The notes: generated by a model from the sequence alone, not told the origin. DNA of 64,000 bases from Oceanospirillaceae bacterium (GCA_015665455.1 JADFAD010000006.1:992001-1056000), one strand, 5' to 3'; counted from the stretch's first letter, positions 8,435 to 18,188 are shown. A program made the numbers and translations.

Positions 8435-9559
8435 ATGGATATCAAGCCTGCAGAAATCATCCAGCAGATTTATGAAACCATCGATCAGCCCAACGCCTGG
8501 GACGATGTATTACAACAGATCTGCCACGTATCAGGGTCTAGCCATGCCTTCATGGCTGCGCGATCAAGCGTCAACGAAGAACCTTTAGGTTTCTTTGAAC
8601 AAGGATTTGAAGACGGGCACTTTAACCGATATCAGGAATATTTTTATCAAATAGACGTTTGGACTAAAAACCTTGCAACACAAAGGTTCAACGAGTTTCA
8701 TGCCAGTCATACACTTATTAGTGATCAAGACTTTTTAAAAACAGAAATTTATAACGATTTTGCTGTACCTGCTGACATTCGGCATTCGATCGGTTGTCTT
8801 CTTGCGCCTCCCGAAAGTGAAATCATTACAGAACTTGCTTTCATGCGAGGGAATTCTCAAGATCACTACAATCCAGACACTGTAGACGCAGTGAATACTT
8901 ACCTGCCTCATATTCAACACAGTATGTCTCTTGCGCAAAAGCTGCATTTTCAAGGCGCGGAAAGTAAGAAGCTTTACACTGCATTCAATGAGCTGCCTGA
9001 AGCCATAATCATTTGTAGGGCAACCAATCAAATTGAATTTTATAACTTAGCGGCCGAAGGTTTATTTAAGACATCATCGCTGTTCAAGCTGACGCTTAAC
9101 AACCGATTACAACTGCAAGAAAATCAAGATCAAGAACGCTTCACTCAACTTGCAGAACAGTGCCTGTCTTCCTTATCGGGAGGAAAAGGAGGCACTCAAC
9201 AACTCTACCTCCGAGATAAAAACACGCCGTACAGGCTTACGTTAAAACCTTGGTTTCAAACTAAAATGTCGCCTTGGGGCGAAATAAAAACCCCAGGCAT
9301 CATATTGGCCATTCATGCCTGCGCCACATCAAGGATTGTTTTATCGGAGGAGCTCATGTCGCATTACCCTTTGACTCAAGCAGAGGCTGATATTTGCAGT
9401 AAGCTATGCAACGGCCTGTCGATCGAAAAAATATGCGACAGCCGCAAATCCAGTTTAGGCACAGTACGACAGCAAATTAAAACTTGCCTATCCAAGACTC
9501 AGTCTATAAGCCAATTAGACATGGTCAACAAGCTGCTTCGTTTGGTATTAATTCAATAA
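8435..9559 (+). CDS. LuxR-type helix-turn-helix transcriptional regulator
   Basis: A 374-residue regulator. The C-terminal 65 residues form a LuxR/GerE-like DNA-binding domain: LTQAEADICSKLCNGLSIEK, then SSLGTVRQQIKTCLSKTQ, a somewhat degenerate form of the family helix-turn-helix. The N-terminal 300 residues start MDIKPAEIIQQIYETI and contain a region like the uncharacterised sensory part of similar regulators (QPNAWDDVLQQICHVSGSS), with a probable PAS-like stretch at about 180-240 (NELPEAIIICRATNQIEFYN). No acyl-homoserine-lactone-binding domain is evident, so it should not be taken as a quorum-sensing LuxR. It lies between the lipoprotein gene (divergent) and the acetoacetyl-CoA synthetase gene (convergent). 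Its targets are unknown. Confidence 0.8.
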   Translation: MDIKPAEIIQQIYETIDQPNAWDDVLQQICHVSGSSHAFMAARSSVNEEPLGFFEQGFEDGHFNRYQEYFYQIDVWTKNLATQRFNEFHASHTLISDQDFLKTEIYNDFAVPADIRHSIGCLLAPPESEIITELAFMRGNSQDHYNPDTVDAVNTYLPHIQHSMSLAQKLHFQGAESKKLYTAFNELPEAIIICRATNQIEFYNLAAEGLFKTSSLFKLTLNNRLQLQENQDQERFTQLAEQCLSSLSGGKGGTQQLYLRDKNTPYRLTLKPWFQTKMSPWGEIKTPGIILAIHACATSRIVLSEELMSHYPLTQAEADICSKLCNGLSIEKICDSRKSSLGTVRQQIKTCLSKTQSISQLDMVNKLLRLVLIQ

Positions 9560-9579
9560 TCAATCCATTAACCAATTAA

Positions 9580-11556
9580 TTATGAGCGAAGCGCTTCCAA
9601 CCCTTTAAAGCAATTCAACGCCTCCGGATTTTTAAGCGCATCCGTGTTTTTGACCGGCTCATCATGAATCACATTTCTTACGGCCAGCTCGACGATTTTT
9701 CCAGATATGGTTCTCGGAATATCAGCCACTTGAATCACTTTTGCTGGCACATGGCGAGGCGTTGTATTTGAACGAATTACCGTTTTAATTTCTTGAACCA
9801 TATCATCATTGAGAATCAGGTTTTCTCTCAACACAACAAACAGTACAACTCTTACGTCGTCCTGCCATTGTTGGCCAACGGCAATGCTATCAACCACCGC
9901 GTCTACTTTTTCGACTTGCCGATAAATTTCTGCTGTACCAATTCGAACCCCTCCGGGGTTTAATACCGCATCAGAGCGTCCATGAATAATTACCCCGTGA
10001 TGCTCTTGATGTGGATGATGCGTCAATTCACCATAATCGCCATGTGCCCAAATATTTTCCCAACTTTCGAAATACGCTTTTTTGAACTTACTGCCGTCAT
10101 CGTCATTCCAAAAACGAACAGGCATGGAAGGAAACGGTGAAACACACACCAACTCACCTTTAATACCTGAAACAGCATGGCCTTGTTCATCATAGATCGC
10201 GACGTTCATCCCTAGCCCTAAGCACTGCAATTCACCACGCCATACAGGCAACGTCGGGCATCCTAGTGCAAAACACGAAATAATGTCTGTACCGCCTGAT
10301 ATAGAAGACAAACACAGGTCTGACTTAATATCACAATACACATAATCAAAGCTTTCATGAGCCAGTGGCGAGCCTGTGGATAACATAGCTTTTAAGGAAG
10401 AAACATCATGGGATTTCGCAGGCTTGACCCCTGCTTTTTCTAAAGCAGCAATGTATTTAGCGGAGGTGCCAAAAATACTGATACGCTCCTGCTCAACCAT
10501 ATCCCATAAAACCTCAGGACCAGGATGGAACGGCGAGCCATCAAATAAGACAACCGTTGCTCCGGTCATCAGGCTAGAGACCAGCCAATTCCACATCATC
10601 CAACCGCAAGTGGTGTAATAAAAAATGGAGTCATCCGGTTTGAGATCCGAATGCAGCATTAACTCTTTTGCGTGCTGCAGTAACGTTCCCCCAACCCCAT
10701 GCACCATGCACTTTGGAACCCCCGTTGTACCGCTCGAATACATAACATAAAGCGGATGATCAAACGGAACGGGCTGAAAACGTATGTCGGTTGCAGATCG
10801 GTCTAAAAAGGCATCCCAGTCTTGCGTAAAGTCTGGCAACGACGAAACATCGCTTCGTTCAGAAATATAATTTACAACCACCAGCTTAGAAAGCGAAGAA
10901 AGGTGCCCAGAAATCTCTTTGACTTTCTCCAATGAACTCAGTGTTTTACCACCGTAGTAGTAACCATCGGTTGTAATTAAGACCTTAGGTTCAATCTGGC
11001 CAAAACGATCTAGCACCCCCTGTAAACCAAAATCAGGGGAACACGATGACCACACAGCACCAAGAGACGTTGTCGCTAGCATAGCAATCACCGCCTCCGG
11101 AACATTTGGCATGAACCCAGCCACTCGATCACCTTGCACAACGCCCGACTTACGTAACGACGATGCTAACTGAGCGACTTGAGAGTAAAGTGATTGGTAG
11201 CTCACTTCACGGCGATTACCGAACTCATCCCGAAACACAATGGCGGTCTTTGTATCTCTGCGCTTTAACAAGTTTTCAGCAAAATTCAGCTGTAAACCCG
11301 AAAACCAACGCGCACCTGGCATTTTCCCCTCGTCCACCAGCACGTCTTGATGCTCACTGTGGCAGATCACTCCAGAAAAAGAATTAAGCGCATCCCAAAA
11401 TTCGGCTGGCTTATCCACACTCCACTGCCATAGCGACTGATAATTTAAGTCAGACTTACCGATAAAGGCCTGAAAACGCGTTAAATTGCTTGCGGCTATT
11501 TGCTCTAACGTCGGTGTCCATAAAGGTTGATCAGTCATAATGGTTTCGTTTCGCAT
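9580..11556 (-). CDS. Acetoacetyl-CoA synthetase (acetoacetate-CoA ligase)
   Basis: Activates acetoacetate with ATP and CoA to acetoacetyl-CoA through an adenylate. The 658 residues fit the usual length of about 650. The N-terminal acetyl-CoA-synthetase-like cap domain (WSVDKPAEFWDALNSFSGV) precedes the ANL adenylation core. The P-loop-like motif is MYSSGTTGVPKCMVHG (about 272-287), and SISGGTDIISCFALG is characteristic of acetoacetyl-CoA synthetases. The C-terminal PRTISGKIVELAVRN carries the catalytic lysine. It converges on the LuxR-type gene with a 20-bp gap. With the crotonases and acyl-CoA dehydrogenase nearby it fits use of ketone bodies or polyhydroxybutyrate products. A second ATG at 11538 is an equally possible start. 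Confidence 0.93.
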   Translation of the reverse strand: MRNETIMTDQPLWTPTLEQIAASNLTRFQAFIGKSDLNYQSLWQWSVDKPAEFWDALNSFSGVICHSEHQDVLVDEGKMPGARWFSGLQLNFAENLLKRRDTKTAIVFRDEFGNRREVSYQSLYSQVAQLASSLRKSGVVQGDRVAGFMPNVPEAVIAMLATTSLGAVWSSCSPDFGLQGVLDRFGQIEPKVLITTDGYYYGGKTLSSLEKVKEISGHLSSLSKLVVVNYISERSDVSSLPDFTQDWDAFLDRSATDIRFQPVPFDHPLYVMYSSGTTGVPKCMVHGVGGTLLQHAKELMLHSDLKPDDSIFYYTTCGWMMWNWLVSSLMTGATVVLFDGSPFHPGPEVLWDMVEQERISIFGTSAKYIAALEKAGVKPAKSHDVSSLKAMLSTGSPLAHESFDYVYCDIKSDLCLSSISGGTDIISCFALGCPTLPVWRGELQCLGLGMNVAIYDEQGHAVSGIKGELVCVSPFPSMPVRFWNDDDGSKFKKAYFESWENIWAHGDYGELTHHPHQEHHGVIIHGRSDAVLNPGGVRIGTAEIYRQVEKVDAVVDSIAVGQQWQDDVRVVLFVVLRENLILNDDMVQEIKTVIRSNTTPRHVPAKVIQVADIPRTISGKIVELAVRNVIHDEPVKNTDALKNPEALNCFKGLEALRS

Positions 11557-11816
11557 GATGGAATGTCTTAATTTTAGTAATTGTTCAGGTAATTCTAAAT
11601 AAATATATCAAACACAGATTAATTTACCTTAACGTAAACGTAAAGCAAGTATTTACATACAAGAACCAACCGCCCATCCAGTTATCATGGAAGTGCATTG
11701 CAAATACCCCTCTTTCTGCCTTTATTAAAGAATACTGTGAATCATTCATTCACATCGGTCGCGTGTATTTAGTAGTTTCACACTGCCGACCTCTAGCCGT
11801 ATTGGAGGAGAACCTC

Positions 11817-12284
11817 ATGCCTGTAAGACAACTGTCAGAATACCTCGAAGCCAATCGTGTGCGATATATGGCGCACAACCACTGCCCCACCTTCACTGCG
11901 CAGGAAACCGCTGAAGCCACCCACATATCAGGCAAGGAAATGGCCAAACCCATTATCATTGAAGTTGCAGACAAACACGTAATGGTAGTAACTGCCGCCT
12001 GTGAACGGATTAACTTCAACCGGCTCACGGATGCGCTTGGTGGTGAGAAAATCCGGCTCTGCCATGAAGATGAATTCGAAGATGAATTTCCTTTTTGTGA
12101 AACCGGCAGTATGCCACCCTTTGGAAATTTATATGGGATGCAAGTGATCCTATCTGCGTATCTGGCCAGCAATGAAACTATCACGTTCAATGCTGGGTCC
12201 CACACAGAGGTCGTCCAAATGGACATGATGGACTATTGCACCCTGACCCGACCCCGTGTTGCTCGCTTTACTATCCTTCATTGA
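11817..12284 (+). CDS. YbaK/EbsC-type aminoacyl-tRNA deacylase-like protein
   Basis: A small cytoplasmic protein of 155 residues with a YbaK/aminoacyl-tRNA-synthetase-associated domain, a family that hydrolyses mischarged tRNA in trans. The features seen are the TAQETAEATHISGKEMAKPI segment (residues about 26-45), with the conserved lysine before a hydrophobic strand, and ETGSMPPFGNLYG (about 97-109), matching the family Gly-Ser-x-Pro-Pro-Phe-Gly loop. The ATG at 11817 is chosen because GGAGGAGA stands 5-12 nt upstream; the frame itself is open further upstream. Which amino acid it clears cannot be told. It is followed on the same strand by nudC after about 95 bp. Confidence 0.85.
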   Translation: MPVRQLSEYLEANRVRYMAHNHCPTFTAQETAEATHISGKEMAKPIIIEVADKHVMVVTAACERINFNRLTDALGGEKIRLCHEDEFEDEFPFCETGSMPPFGNLYGMQVILSAYLASNETITFNAGSHTEVVQMDMMDYCTLTRPRVARFTILH

Positions 12285-12378
12285 GGTCCAAAAGCGTTTA
12301 TCTGACGCTTAAGGTGCGCGAGTCACGTCCTAGACAAGACCAGAGAAATTTACTCTGGTCTTCCGTCATGCTAGCGTT

Positions 12379-13257
12379 ATGCCTTTGCTACTACTCCATG
12401 GAATGACCCGCTTAATGATTAACAAAGAACAACTCGACCATCCTCTTCGATTATCCCTTCAACTGAATCAAGGAGCGAGTACTCGTTATGTGCTATTTAA
12501 GCGTAACCAAGTCATCTTAGGAAAAGACCACTCTCCCTTTTTAGAAGAACAACAAGCCTTGGCATTACTCGGCGGTAAATCTCCTTTGTTCATCGGCTTC
12601 ACAAAGGAAGAGCAAGCCTCTGACATATACACCTGCCGGGTAAACGACGAGACCGAGCTGCCAGAAGGTTTAATCACCACGAATTTGCGAACCCTAGTAC
12701 TGCTTGAACACCCTACGTTACCAAAACTTCTTGGCCGAGCCAGACAGCTACTCGACTGGCATGAAAGCCATAAGTTCTGTGGACGATGTGGTGGGCATAC
12801 CGAACAAGTCCCTAAGGAATACAGTTTTAAATGTGATAGTTGTAAACTCTATTTCTACCCAAAAATATCGCCGTGCGTCATCGTCTTGGTTAAAAAAGGG
12901 GATTATTGTTTATTGGCCAAAGGCACGCAGCGAGTAAACAACTTTTACAGCACACTTGCCGGCTTCATGGAACCGGGAGAAACACCCGAGCAAGCAGTAA
13001 AAAGAGAGGTTTGGGAAGAGTCTGGCATCAAAGTCAAAAATATTCGATATTTCGGAAGCCAAAGCTGGCCTTTCCCATCGCAACTGATGTTAGGTTTTAT
13101 TGCAGAATATAGAGACGGTGATATTGATATAAATCCAGAGGAGTTGGAAGACGCGCAATGGTTCCACTTTGATGACCTCCCAACCTTCCCCCCGATTACG
13201 AGTATCGCAGGTCGATTAATTGAAGAAGGGATTAGAGAGTTTAGAGACGGGTATTAA
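12379..13257 (+). CDS. nudC: NADH pyrophosphatase / NAD-RNA decapping hydrolase
   Basis: A Nudix hydrolase that cleaves NADH to NMNH and AMP, and in the NudC family removes NAD caps from RNA. The 292 residues contain the NudC zinc ribbon (CGRCGG at about 132-137 and CDSCKLYFYPKISP about 151-164). The Nudix box GFMEPGETPEQAVKREVWEE (about 195-214) and the family signature SQSWPFPSQLMLGF follow, where E. coli has SQPWPFPxSLM. The start is uncertain: in-frame ATGs at 12379, 12403 and 12415 have no strong ribosome-binding site. It ends 12 bp before the convergent end of the mocR gene. Confidence 0.95.
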   Translation: MPLLLLHGMTRLMINKEQLDHPLRLSLQLNQGASTRYVLFKRNQVILGKDHSPFLEEQQALALLGGKSPLFIGFTKEEQASDIYTCRVNDETELPEGLITTNLRTLVLLEHPTLPKLLGRARQLLDWHESHKFCGRCGGHTEQVPKEYSFKCDSCKLYFYPKISPCVIVLVKKGDYCLLAKGTQRVNNFYSTLAGFMEPGETPEQAVKREVWEESGIKVKNIRYFGSQSWPFPSQLMLGFIAEYRDGDIDINPEELEDAQWFHFDDLPTFPPITSIAGRLIEEGIREFRDGY

Positions 13258-13269
13258 CCCGTCCCATTT

Positions 13270-14706
13270 CTATTGACCTGCCATATCACAAGCCATCTTG
13301 CCCAAACTACGGATGGCATTCTTAACGTCTTCCGTCCAAGGCACAGCACAGCTGATTCTCAAGTAATTTTTGAAATGATCCGTCCCCGAAAACACTTCAC
13401 CCGGCACAATGGTGACACCTAATTGCAACGCCTTCTCTTGCAACTCAACGACTCGTACTTTTTCAGGCAGACAGATCCATAAAATGAAACCACCACGAGG
13501 CTCAGAGAGAAGCGTACCTTCAGGGAAGTTACACTTAATCAACTTAATAAAGTTACTCACATTTTCTTTGTAAGCTGCCTGAACCGTACGCAGATGTCGA
13601 TCGTAATGCCCGCCTTCTAAGTACGCATTCAACGCAAACTGAGACAAGCTGGCAGCGGAGAAGGTATTAAATGTCTGCAGCCATTCCAGTTTCTCGCGAT
13701 AACGACCGGGAATCGTCCACCCCACACGTAAACCGGGTGCAATGGTTTTAGAAAACGAAGAACAATAAATGACTCGACCATCCACATCCAATGCTTTCAA
13801 AGTGTGGGTTTTCTCGCCTTCAAAGCCTAAATCGCCGTAGATGTCATCTTCGATGATAGGCACATCGTATACCTTACATAACTGGTAGATTTGCTTTTGC
13901 TTCGCCAAAGGAATTGATGCGCCCGTTGGGTTACTATGACGACACGTGAGCGCCACCGCTTTAACGTCCCATTGCTGTAGGGCCAGCTTTAATGCTTCAA
14001 AGCTCAAGCCCTCTATAGGATCTGTTGGGATTTCAATTAACTTCAAACCAAGCACATCAGCCAATTGATAAAAACCGTAATAGCACGGCGACTCAACCGC
14101 AACAATATCCCCCGCCTTAGTCGTAGCTCTGAGTGCTATATTCAGCGCTTCTGAACAACCGTTCGTGACAATGATGTCCTCAGAGGTACAGCGCACATTG
14201 CTGTAACGCATACGTCGAGCTATTTGCGCCCGTAAGGGCTCATGCCCTGGCGTGAATTGATAACTAAACACTTCTCGACTATTAAAACGGGTCACTTTTT
14301 GAATATACGTCTGTAACGCTTTCGCGGGTATAAAGTGAATATCAGGTATCGCAGCCCCAAGGTTCACCATATCCAACCGATTACAGTGCGCCAGCATATG
14401 CTGAATCATATCGCTCTTACTGCAAATACTGGGTTCGGAACCCAATGACATCGGAGGAGGTACTACGGGTTCATTCGCACCATCACGAACGAAATACCCG
14501 GCCTGAGGTTTTGCAATTAGAAACCCCTGATCTTCTAATAAAGCATACGCTTGCGTTACTGTAGAAATACTGACACTTCGTTGCTTACTCAACTTGCGAA
14601 CGCTGGGTACCTTTTGACCAGAGGTATAAATACCGTTCTGTATGTCCTCAGCGATTTCATGGGCAACCACTTCATACAAAGTGCTTTTCTCTGCCAATTG
14701 AGCCAC
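13270..14706 (-). CDS. MocR-type regulator (GntR helix-turn-helix fused to aminotransferase domain)
   Basis: A 478-residue PLP-dependent transcription factor. The N-terminal GntR winged helix (about 10-75) has SGQKVPSVRKLSKQRSVSIS followed by TVTQAYALLEDQGFL. The rest is a fold-type I aminotransferase domain (about 105-470), with NPTGASIP, the Asp of EDDIYGD and the PLP-lysine segment SSFSKTIAPGLRVGW (lysine near 317). MocR proteins bind effectors as PLP aldimines and control neighbouring genes. The start is a GTG at 14706 with AAGGAG about 8 nt upstream. It is divergent from an EamA-type exporter and the gap holds four copies of a 9-bp repeat, so the exporter is the likely target. The effector amine or amino acid is unknown. 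Confidence 0.92.
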   Translation of the reverse strand: MAQLAEKSTLYEVVAHEIAEDIQNGIYTSGQKVPSVRKLSKQRSVSISTVTQAYALLEDQGFLIAKPQAGYFVRDGANEPVVPPPMSLGSEPSICSKSDMIQHMLAHCNRLDMVNLGAAIPDIHFIPAKALQTYIQKVTRFNSREVFSYQFTPGHEPLRAQIARRMRYSNVRCTSEDIIVTNGCSEALNIALRATTKAGDIVAVESPCYYGFYQLADVLGLKLIEIPTDPIEGLSFEALKLALQQWDVKAVALTCRHSNPTGASIPLAKQKQIYQLCKVYDVPIIEDDIYGDLGFEGEKTHTLKALDVDGRVIYCSSFSKTIAPGLRVGWTIPGRYREKLEWLQTFNTFSAASLSQFALNAYLEGGHYDRHLRTVQAAYKENVSNFIKLIKCNFPEGTLLSEPRGGFILWICLPEKVRVVELQEKALQLGVTIVPGEVFSGTDHFKNYLRISCAVPWTEDVKNAIRSLGKMACDMAGQ

Positions 14707-14862
14707 AACTGTTCTCCTTATTTTCCAATCAAGTTAACTACAAGCAATACAATTATTCTCTTACTTAGTATAGGGCAAAATACCCTAAACCCACGAATAC
14801 TGTGATCTCTAGTAAATTCTTTATCATTTTAGGCAGTGTACACCCAACTCTGTGATGCAATT

Positions 14863-14939
14863 CAGTACAGTTTGATCAAAAAGAACCAGTACAGTTAGAA
14901 AAACCTTTAAAACTGTACTGGTTTTTTAAAACTGTACTG
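14863..14939. promoter_or_regulatory. Four-copy 9-bp operator array between mocR and the exporter gene
   Basis: CAGTACAGT occurs at 14863-14871 and 14887-14895, and its reverse complement ACTGTACTG at 14912-14920 and 14931-14939. The inner pair, extended by one base to CCAGTACAGTT / AACTGTACTGG, gives an 11-bp inverted repeat at 14886-14896 and 14911-14921. Direct-repeat spacing is 24 bp on the left and 19 bp on the right. MocR proteins often bind paired direct repeats in divergent promoters, so this is the probable binding region. The 361-bp gap also holds a small TAGGG-N7-CCCTA inverted repeat at 14771-14787. Confidence 0.8.
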
Positions 14940-15067
14940 CCTCTAACGAGCATTGTTTATTTTCTGGACAATGGCTCTATCGTTGAAAAGCACCTTCTTA
15001 AGGCTTCTTTCAACCCAAAAATAAAACACATTGGCACACACAAACGAAGACAACTGGAGGGTTAAAC

Positions 15068-16030
15068 ATGAACCGTTTATTTTCACAGCGGCACTCACTA
15101 TCCACTGCATCCTCCTCCGGGGAGCATGCATTGACTCACGCCAACACCGATCGTGTTATGGCAAATAAAACGACCTTGAAGTTAAGCCCAAAAAATATTG
15201 GCTTAATCAAAGGGGTTGTCGCAGTCATTATGTTCAGCCTGACCGTACCAATGACTCAAATTGCACTAACAGGTTTCAGCCCTGAAGCCATTGCCGCTTT
15301 TCGCGTTTTATTAGCAGGCATATTCAGCTTAACGTTGATAAGCAAGCTGTCCGCCAGAACACCAACATTAAAAGAAACCTTTGGTTTGTTAATTGCGGGG
15401 TTAGGTATCTGCATCGGCTTTCCTTATGGAATTAGCCTTGCGTTACAACAAACCAGTGCCGCTGAAATGGGTGTCGCCTTAGCAGCCCTACCATTATTAA
15501 CCGCAATATTGGCCGTATTTGTTGCTAAAGAACGTCACAACATCGGTTTTTGGTTGAGCGCCTTTGCTGGATTTGGGGTTTTAGCGCATTTCTTTAGCAA
15601 TGGGCTGTCCGTTGCACTGCCTTTCTCTCTGCTCGTTACTTTGATCTCAACGGCAGCGGGCTATGCAATCGGAGCAAAAGTGGCTCAAACATTGGGAGGA
15701 TGGCAAACCATCTGCTGGATGATGATCCTATATCTACCAGTATCGGCCTTTGCGTTCGGCTACAACGCAACACTGGCGTTTTCATGGAATTTAGAAGCCG
15801 GCTTGGCCCTGATCTACTTAGCATTTATAAGCCAATGGTTAGGCTTTCACTTCTGGTATGACGGCATGGCTAAAGCAGGCATAGGCAAAGTAAGCCAGCT
15901 GCAATTATTGCAACCGTTCTTAACGCTCATCTTTGTCGCGCTACTGCTTGGAGAAGCATTGGCTTGGAGCCAACTGGGCTATGTTTTATTAATCGCTGCG
16001 GCCGTATTTGGCGCACTGAAATTCAGATAA
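15068..16030 (+). CDS. EamA/DMT-family inner-membrane transporter
   Basis: A 320-residue integral membrane protein of the drug/metabolite transporter superfamily, likely an exporter of a small metabolite. After a polar N-terminus of about 45 residues come two EamA repeats with about ten predicted transmembrane helices: IGLIKGVVAVIMFSLTVPMT begins the first, and the second ends with the helix LGYVLLIAAAVFGALKF. The ATG at 15068 has GGAGGG about 8 nt upstream. It is divergent from the mocR gene, and MocR-exporter pairs of this kind are common, so the cargo may be an amino acid, amine or vitamin B6-related compound; this is inference. A strong terminator follows. Confidence 0.9.
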   Translation: MNRLFSQRHSLSTASSSGEHALTHANTDRVMANKTTLKLSPKNIGLIKGVVAVIMFSLTVPMTQIALTGFSPEAIAAFRVLLAGIFSLTLISKLSARTPTLKETFGLLIAGLGICIGFPYGISLALQQTSAAEMGVALAALPLLTAILAVFVAKERHNIGFWLSAFAGFGVLAHFFSNGLSVALPFSLLVTLISTAAGYAIGAKVAQTLGGWQTICWMMILYLPVSAFAFGYNATLAFSWNLEAGLALIYLAFISQWLGFHFWYDGMAKAGIGKVSQLQLLQPFLTLIFVALLLGEALAWSQLGYVLLIAAAVFGALKFR

Positions 16031-16088
16031 TACGCTTCAGTCTCAAGGGTGCTTTGACCCTTACAGCAAAGCATTCTTGTTTTCCCTT

Positions 16089-16118
16089 GGCCAGTTCATT
16101 CTGAACTGGCCCTTTTTT
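16089..16118 (+). terminator. Intrinsic terminator after the EamA transporter gene
   Basis: Perfect 10-bp arms GGCCAGTTCA and TGAACTGGCC flank a 3-nt loop (16099-16101), followed by C and six T (16113-16118). It lies about 60 bp past the stop codon. Confidence 0.93.
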
Positions 16119-16224
16119 CTTCTTTATCCCAGAAAAATCACGTGAGAGCAGAGAAAATTTTCCCCCTCACGATAAAAACAGCGTACACTTGCAACCATTT
16201 ATAATCGGCTGTAAGAGAATTTTT

Positions 16225-18138
16225 ATGACTGCATTACCAGTAATTGTCGGCATGGGCGGAATCAACGCCTCAGGAAGAACATCCTTTCATCAAGGCTTCC
16301 GTCGCATTGTTTTAGATCTACTTTCCAATGAATTACGTCAAGAAACCTATTTAGGTCTAGCGTGCCTAATGAAGTTGGTCTCATATCAAGACGGCCAATT
16401 AATCGACAACACAGGCGAACCGATCAATAAAGAAGACATTCAACAACGTTTTGGCGAACAAGTGTTAGCTGGAACTCTGATTCGAAAAATTGAAAAAGAG
16501 CATTTCGACCCCGATGCGACCCCATGGCATCAAAAATCAGTACTTAAGTCTGAGTCTAAAGAATTAACGTTCACTATATCAAAAAAAGACCTACCAAAGC
16601 CGATTCCCGCCAGTTGGAATACTACCGAGCTCGCCAATGAAGCCGGCGAAGCATCGGGCGTATTTGAAGTAACGGTTGCAGGGAATCTAGAAGTCTTTTT
16701 ACCAAGTACACTCGATAACCCAATTAAAGCAGCCGGTCAGCTACCAACAGGCTTTGACCCTGCCAGTCTATACAACAGTCATCATCAGCCTCGAGGCCTA
16801 CAAAATGTAATTTTCGGGGCCACCGATGCAATTCGCTCGACGGGTATCAATTGGGAAGACATCCTAAACAAAGTCAATCCAGACCAAATCGGCACATACT
16901 CTAGCTCCACTCAAGGTCAGCTTCATGAAGAAGGGCTTGGTAATGCGATGCAAGGCCGTTTAAAAGGTAAGCGAACAGGCTCTAAAAATGCAGCCATGAG
17001 CCTTAATACCGCACCAAGCGACTTCATTAATGCGTATGTCACAGGCAACGTTGGCTCGACGATCAGTGCAACAGGTGCATGCGCAAGCTTCTTATATAAT
17101 TTGAAAGCTGCCGTGCATGACATCCAAAATGGTAAGGTACGCGCCGCCATCGTAGGTAATTCAGACGCTCTAGTACTGCCTGAAGTGGCTGAAAGCTTCG
17201 GTAATATGGGCGCGTTGGCGAATGAGAAATACCTTAAAATGATCGGCGGTTCAGAGACCATTGATTATCGCCGTACCAGTCGTCCATTTGGTGAGAACTG
17301 TGGTTTCACTATAGGTGAAGGAGCTCAGTACTTCGTACTTATGGATGACGCACTGGCTCTAGAGATGGGGGCCAATGTTCTTGGTTCGATCGCCGATGTA
17401 TTTGTAAATGCCGATGGCGTTAAAAAGTCCATTACGTCGCCGGGCCCGGGGAATTACATTTCCATGGCTAAAGCCGTGGGTCTTGCAAAAAACATCATGG
17501 GAGAGAAAGCCGTTCAGGAAGACAGCTTCATTCTTGCTCACGGTTCAAGTACCCCACAAAACCGCACTACGGAATCCCATATTTTCCATACCGTCGCAGA
17601 GACCTTTGGCATCGAAAACTGGCCAGTGGCGGCACCTAAAGCCTATTTAGGACACGGTCTTGGTCCTGCCAGTGGTGATCAATTAGCTTGGGCTTTGGGT
17701 ATCTTCGAACACGATATAATGCCGGGCATTACCACCATCGACAAAGTCGCTGATGACGTATTTACCCAACACCTCAACATTGCGACTGAGCACGCCAAGT
17801 GCACACCGAAAGACATTGCCTTTATTAACTCCAAAGGGTTTGGAGGCAACAACGCAACGGCTGTAGTTCTATCCAGCAAGGTAACCCTTGATATGATGGA
17901 AAAACGCCACGGTGCCTCAGCCATGGTCGAATACAAAGCAAAACTGGAAACTGTGAAAAGCAACCAAGCGGCCTATCAAGAACAGGCTAACTTGGCTCAG
18001 TTTGAACTCTTCTACCGCTTTGGCGAAGGTATGATTGATGCTGAAAAAATTGAAATATCAAAAGATTCCATGACGTTGCCAGGTTACGCAAACCCAATTT
18101 CTTTGGACATCAAAAACCCGTTTGAAGATATGTGCTAA
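16225..18138 (+). CDS. fabY: Beta-ketoacyl-ACP synthase, FabY type
   Basis: A large condensing enzyme that in Pseudomonas (FabY) performs the initiating condensation of fatty-acid synthesis from acetyl-CoA and malonyl-ACP, replacing FabH. The N-terminus LPVIVGMGGINASGRTSFHQ resembles the FabY start, and the 638-residue length fits the family, much longer than FabB/FabF. The active-site cysteine is in ATGACASFLYN (Cys about 286). The two histidines lie in LAHGSSTPQNRT and KAYLGHGLGPASGDQ, and the last glycine-rich motif is NSKGFGGNNATAVVL. The frame opens at 16189, but homology and an AGAGAA ahead of 16225 favour the later ATG. It stands alone, with a terminator downstream. Confidence 0.93.
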   Translation: MTALPVIVGMGGINASGRTSFHQGFRRIVLDLLSNELRQETYLGLACLMKLVSYQDGQLIDNTGEPINKEDIQQRFGEQVLAGTLIRKIEKEHFDPDATPWHQKSVLKSESKELTFTISKKDLPKPIPASWNTTELANEAGEASGVFEVTVAGNLEVFLPSTLDNPIKAAGQLPTGFDPASLYNSHHQPRGLQNVIFGATDAIRSTGINWEDILNKVNPDQIGTYSSSTQGQLHEEGLGNAMQGRLKGKRTGSKNAAMSLNTAPSDFINAYVTGNVGSTISATGACASFLYNLKAAVHDIQNGKVRAAIVGNSDALVLPEVAESFGNMGALANEKYLKMIGGSETIDYRRTSRPFGENCGFTIGEGAQYFVLMDDALALEMGANVLGSIADVFVNADGVKKSITSPGPGNYISMAKAVGLAKNIMGEKAVQEDSFILAHGSSTPQNRTTESHIFHTVAETFGIENWPVAAPKAYLGHGLGPASGDQLAWALGIFEHDIMPGITTIDKVADDVFTQHLNIATEHAKCTPKDIAFINSKGFGGNNATAVVLSSKVTLDMMEKRHGASAMVEYKAKLETVKSNQAAYQEQANLAQFELFYRFGEGMIDAEKIEISKDSMTLPGYANPISLDIKNPFEDMC

Positions 18139-18155
18139 CGACTAGCTCACACCCC

Positions 18156-18188
18156 AAAAAGCCCTTGATTCAAACCCAAGGGCTTTTT
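18156..18188 (+). terminator. Intrinsic terminator after fabY
   Basis: Arms AAAAAGCCCTTG (18156-18167) and CAAGGGCTTTTT (18177-18188) pair over 12 bp around a 9-nt loop. The A and T flanks could make it work in both directions, but only fabY ends here. Confidence 0.93.

Noticed and set aside
8435-9559. LuxR-type gene taken as acyl-homoserine-lactone receptor
   Set aside because: Only the DNA-binding end is LuxR-like; no autoinducer-binding domain or luxI neighbour was seen.
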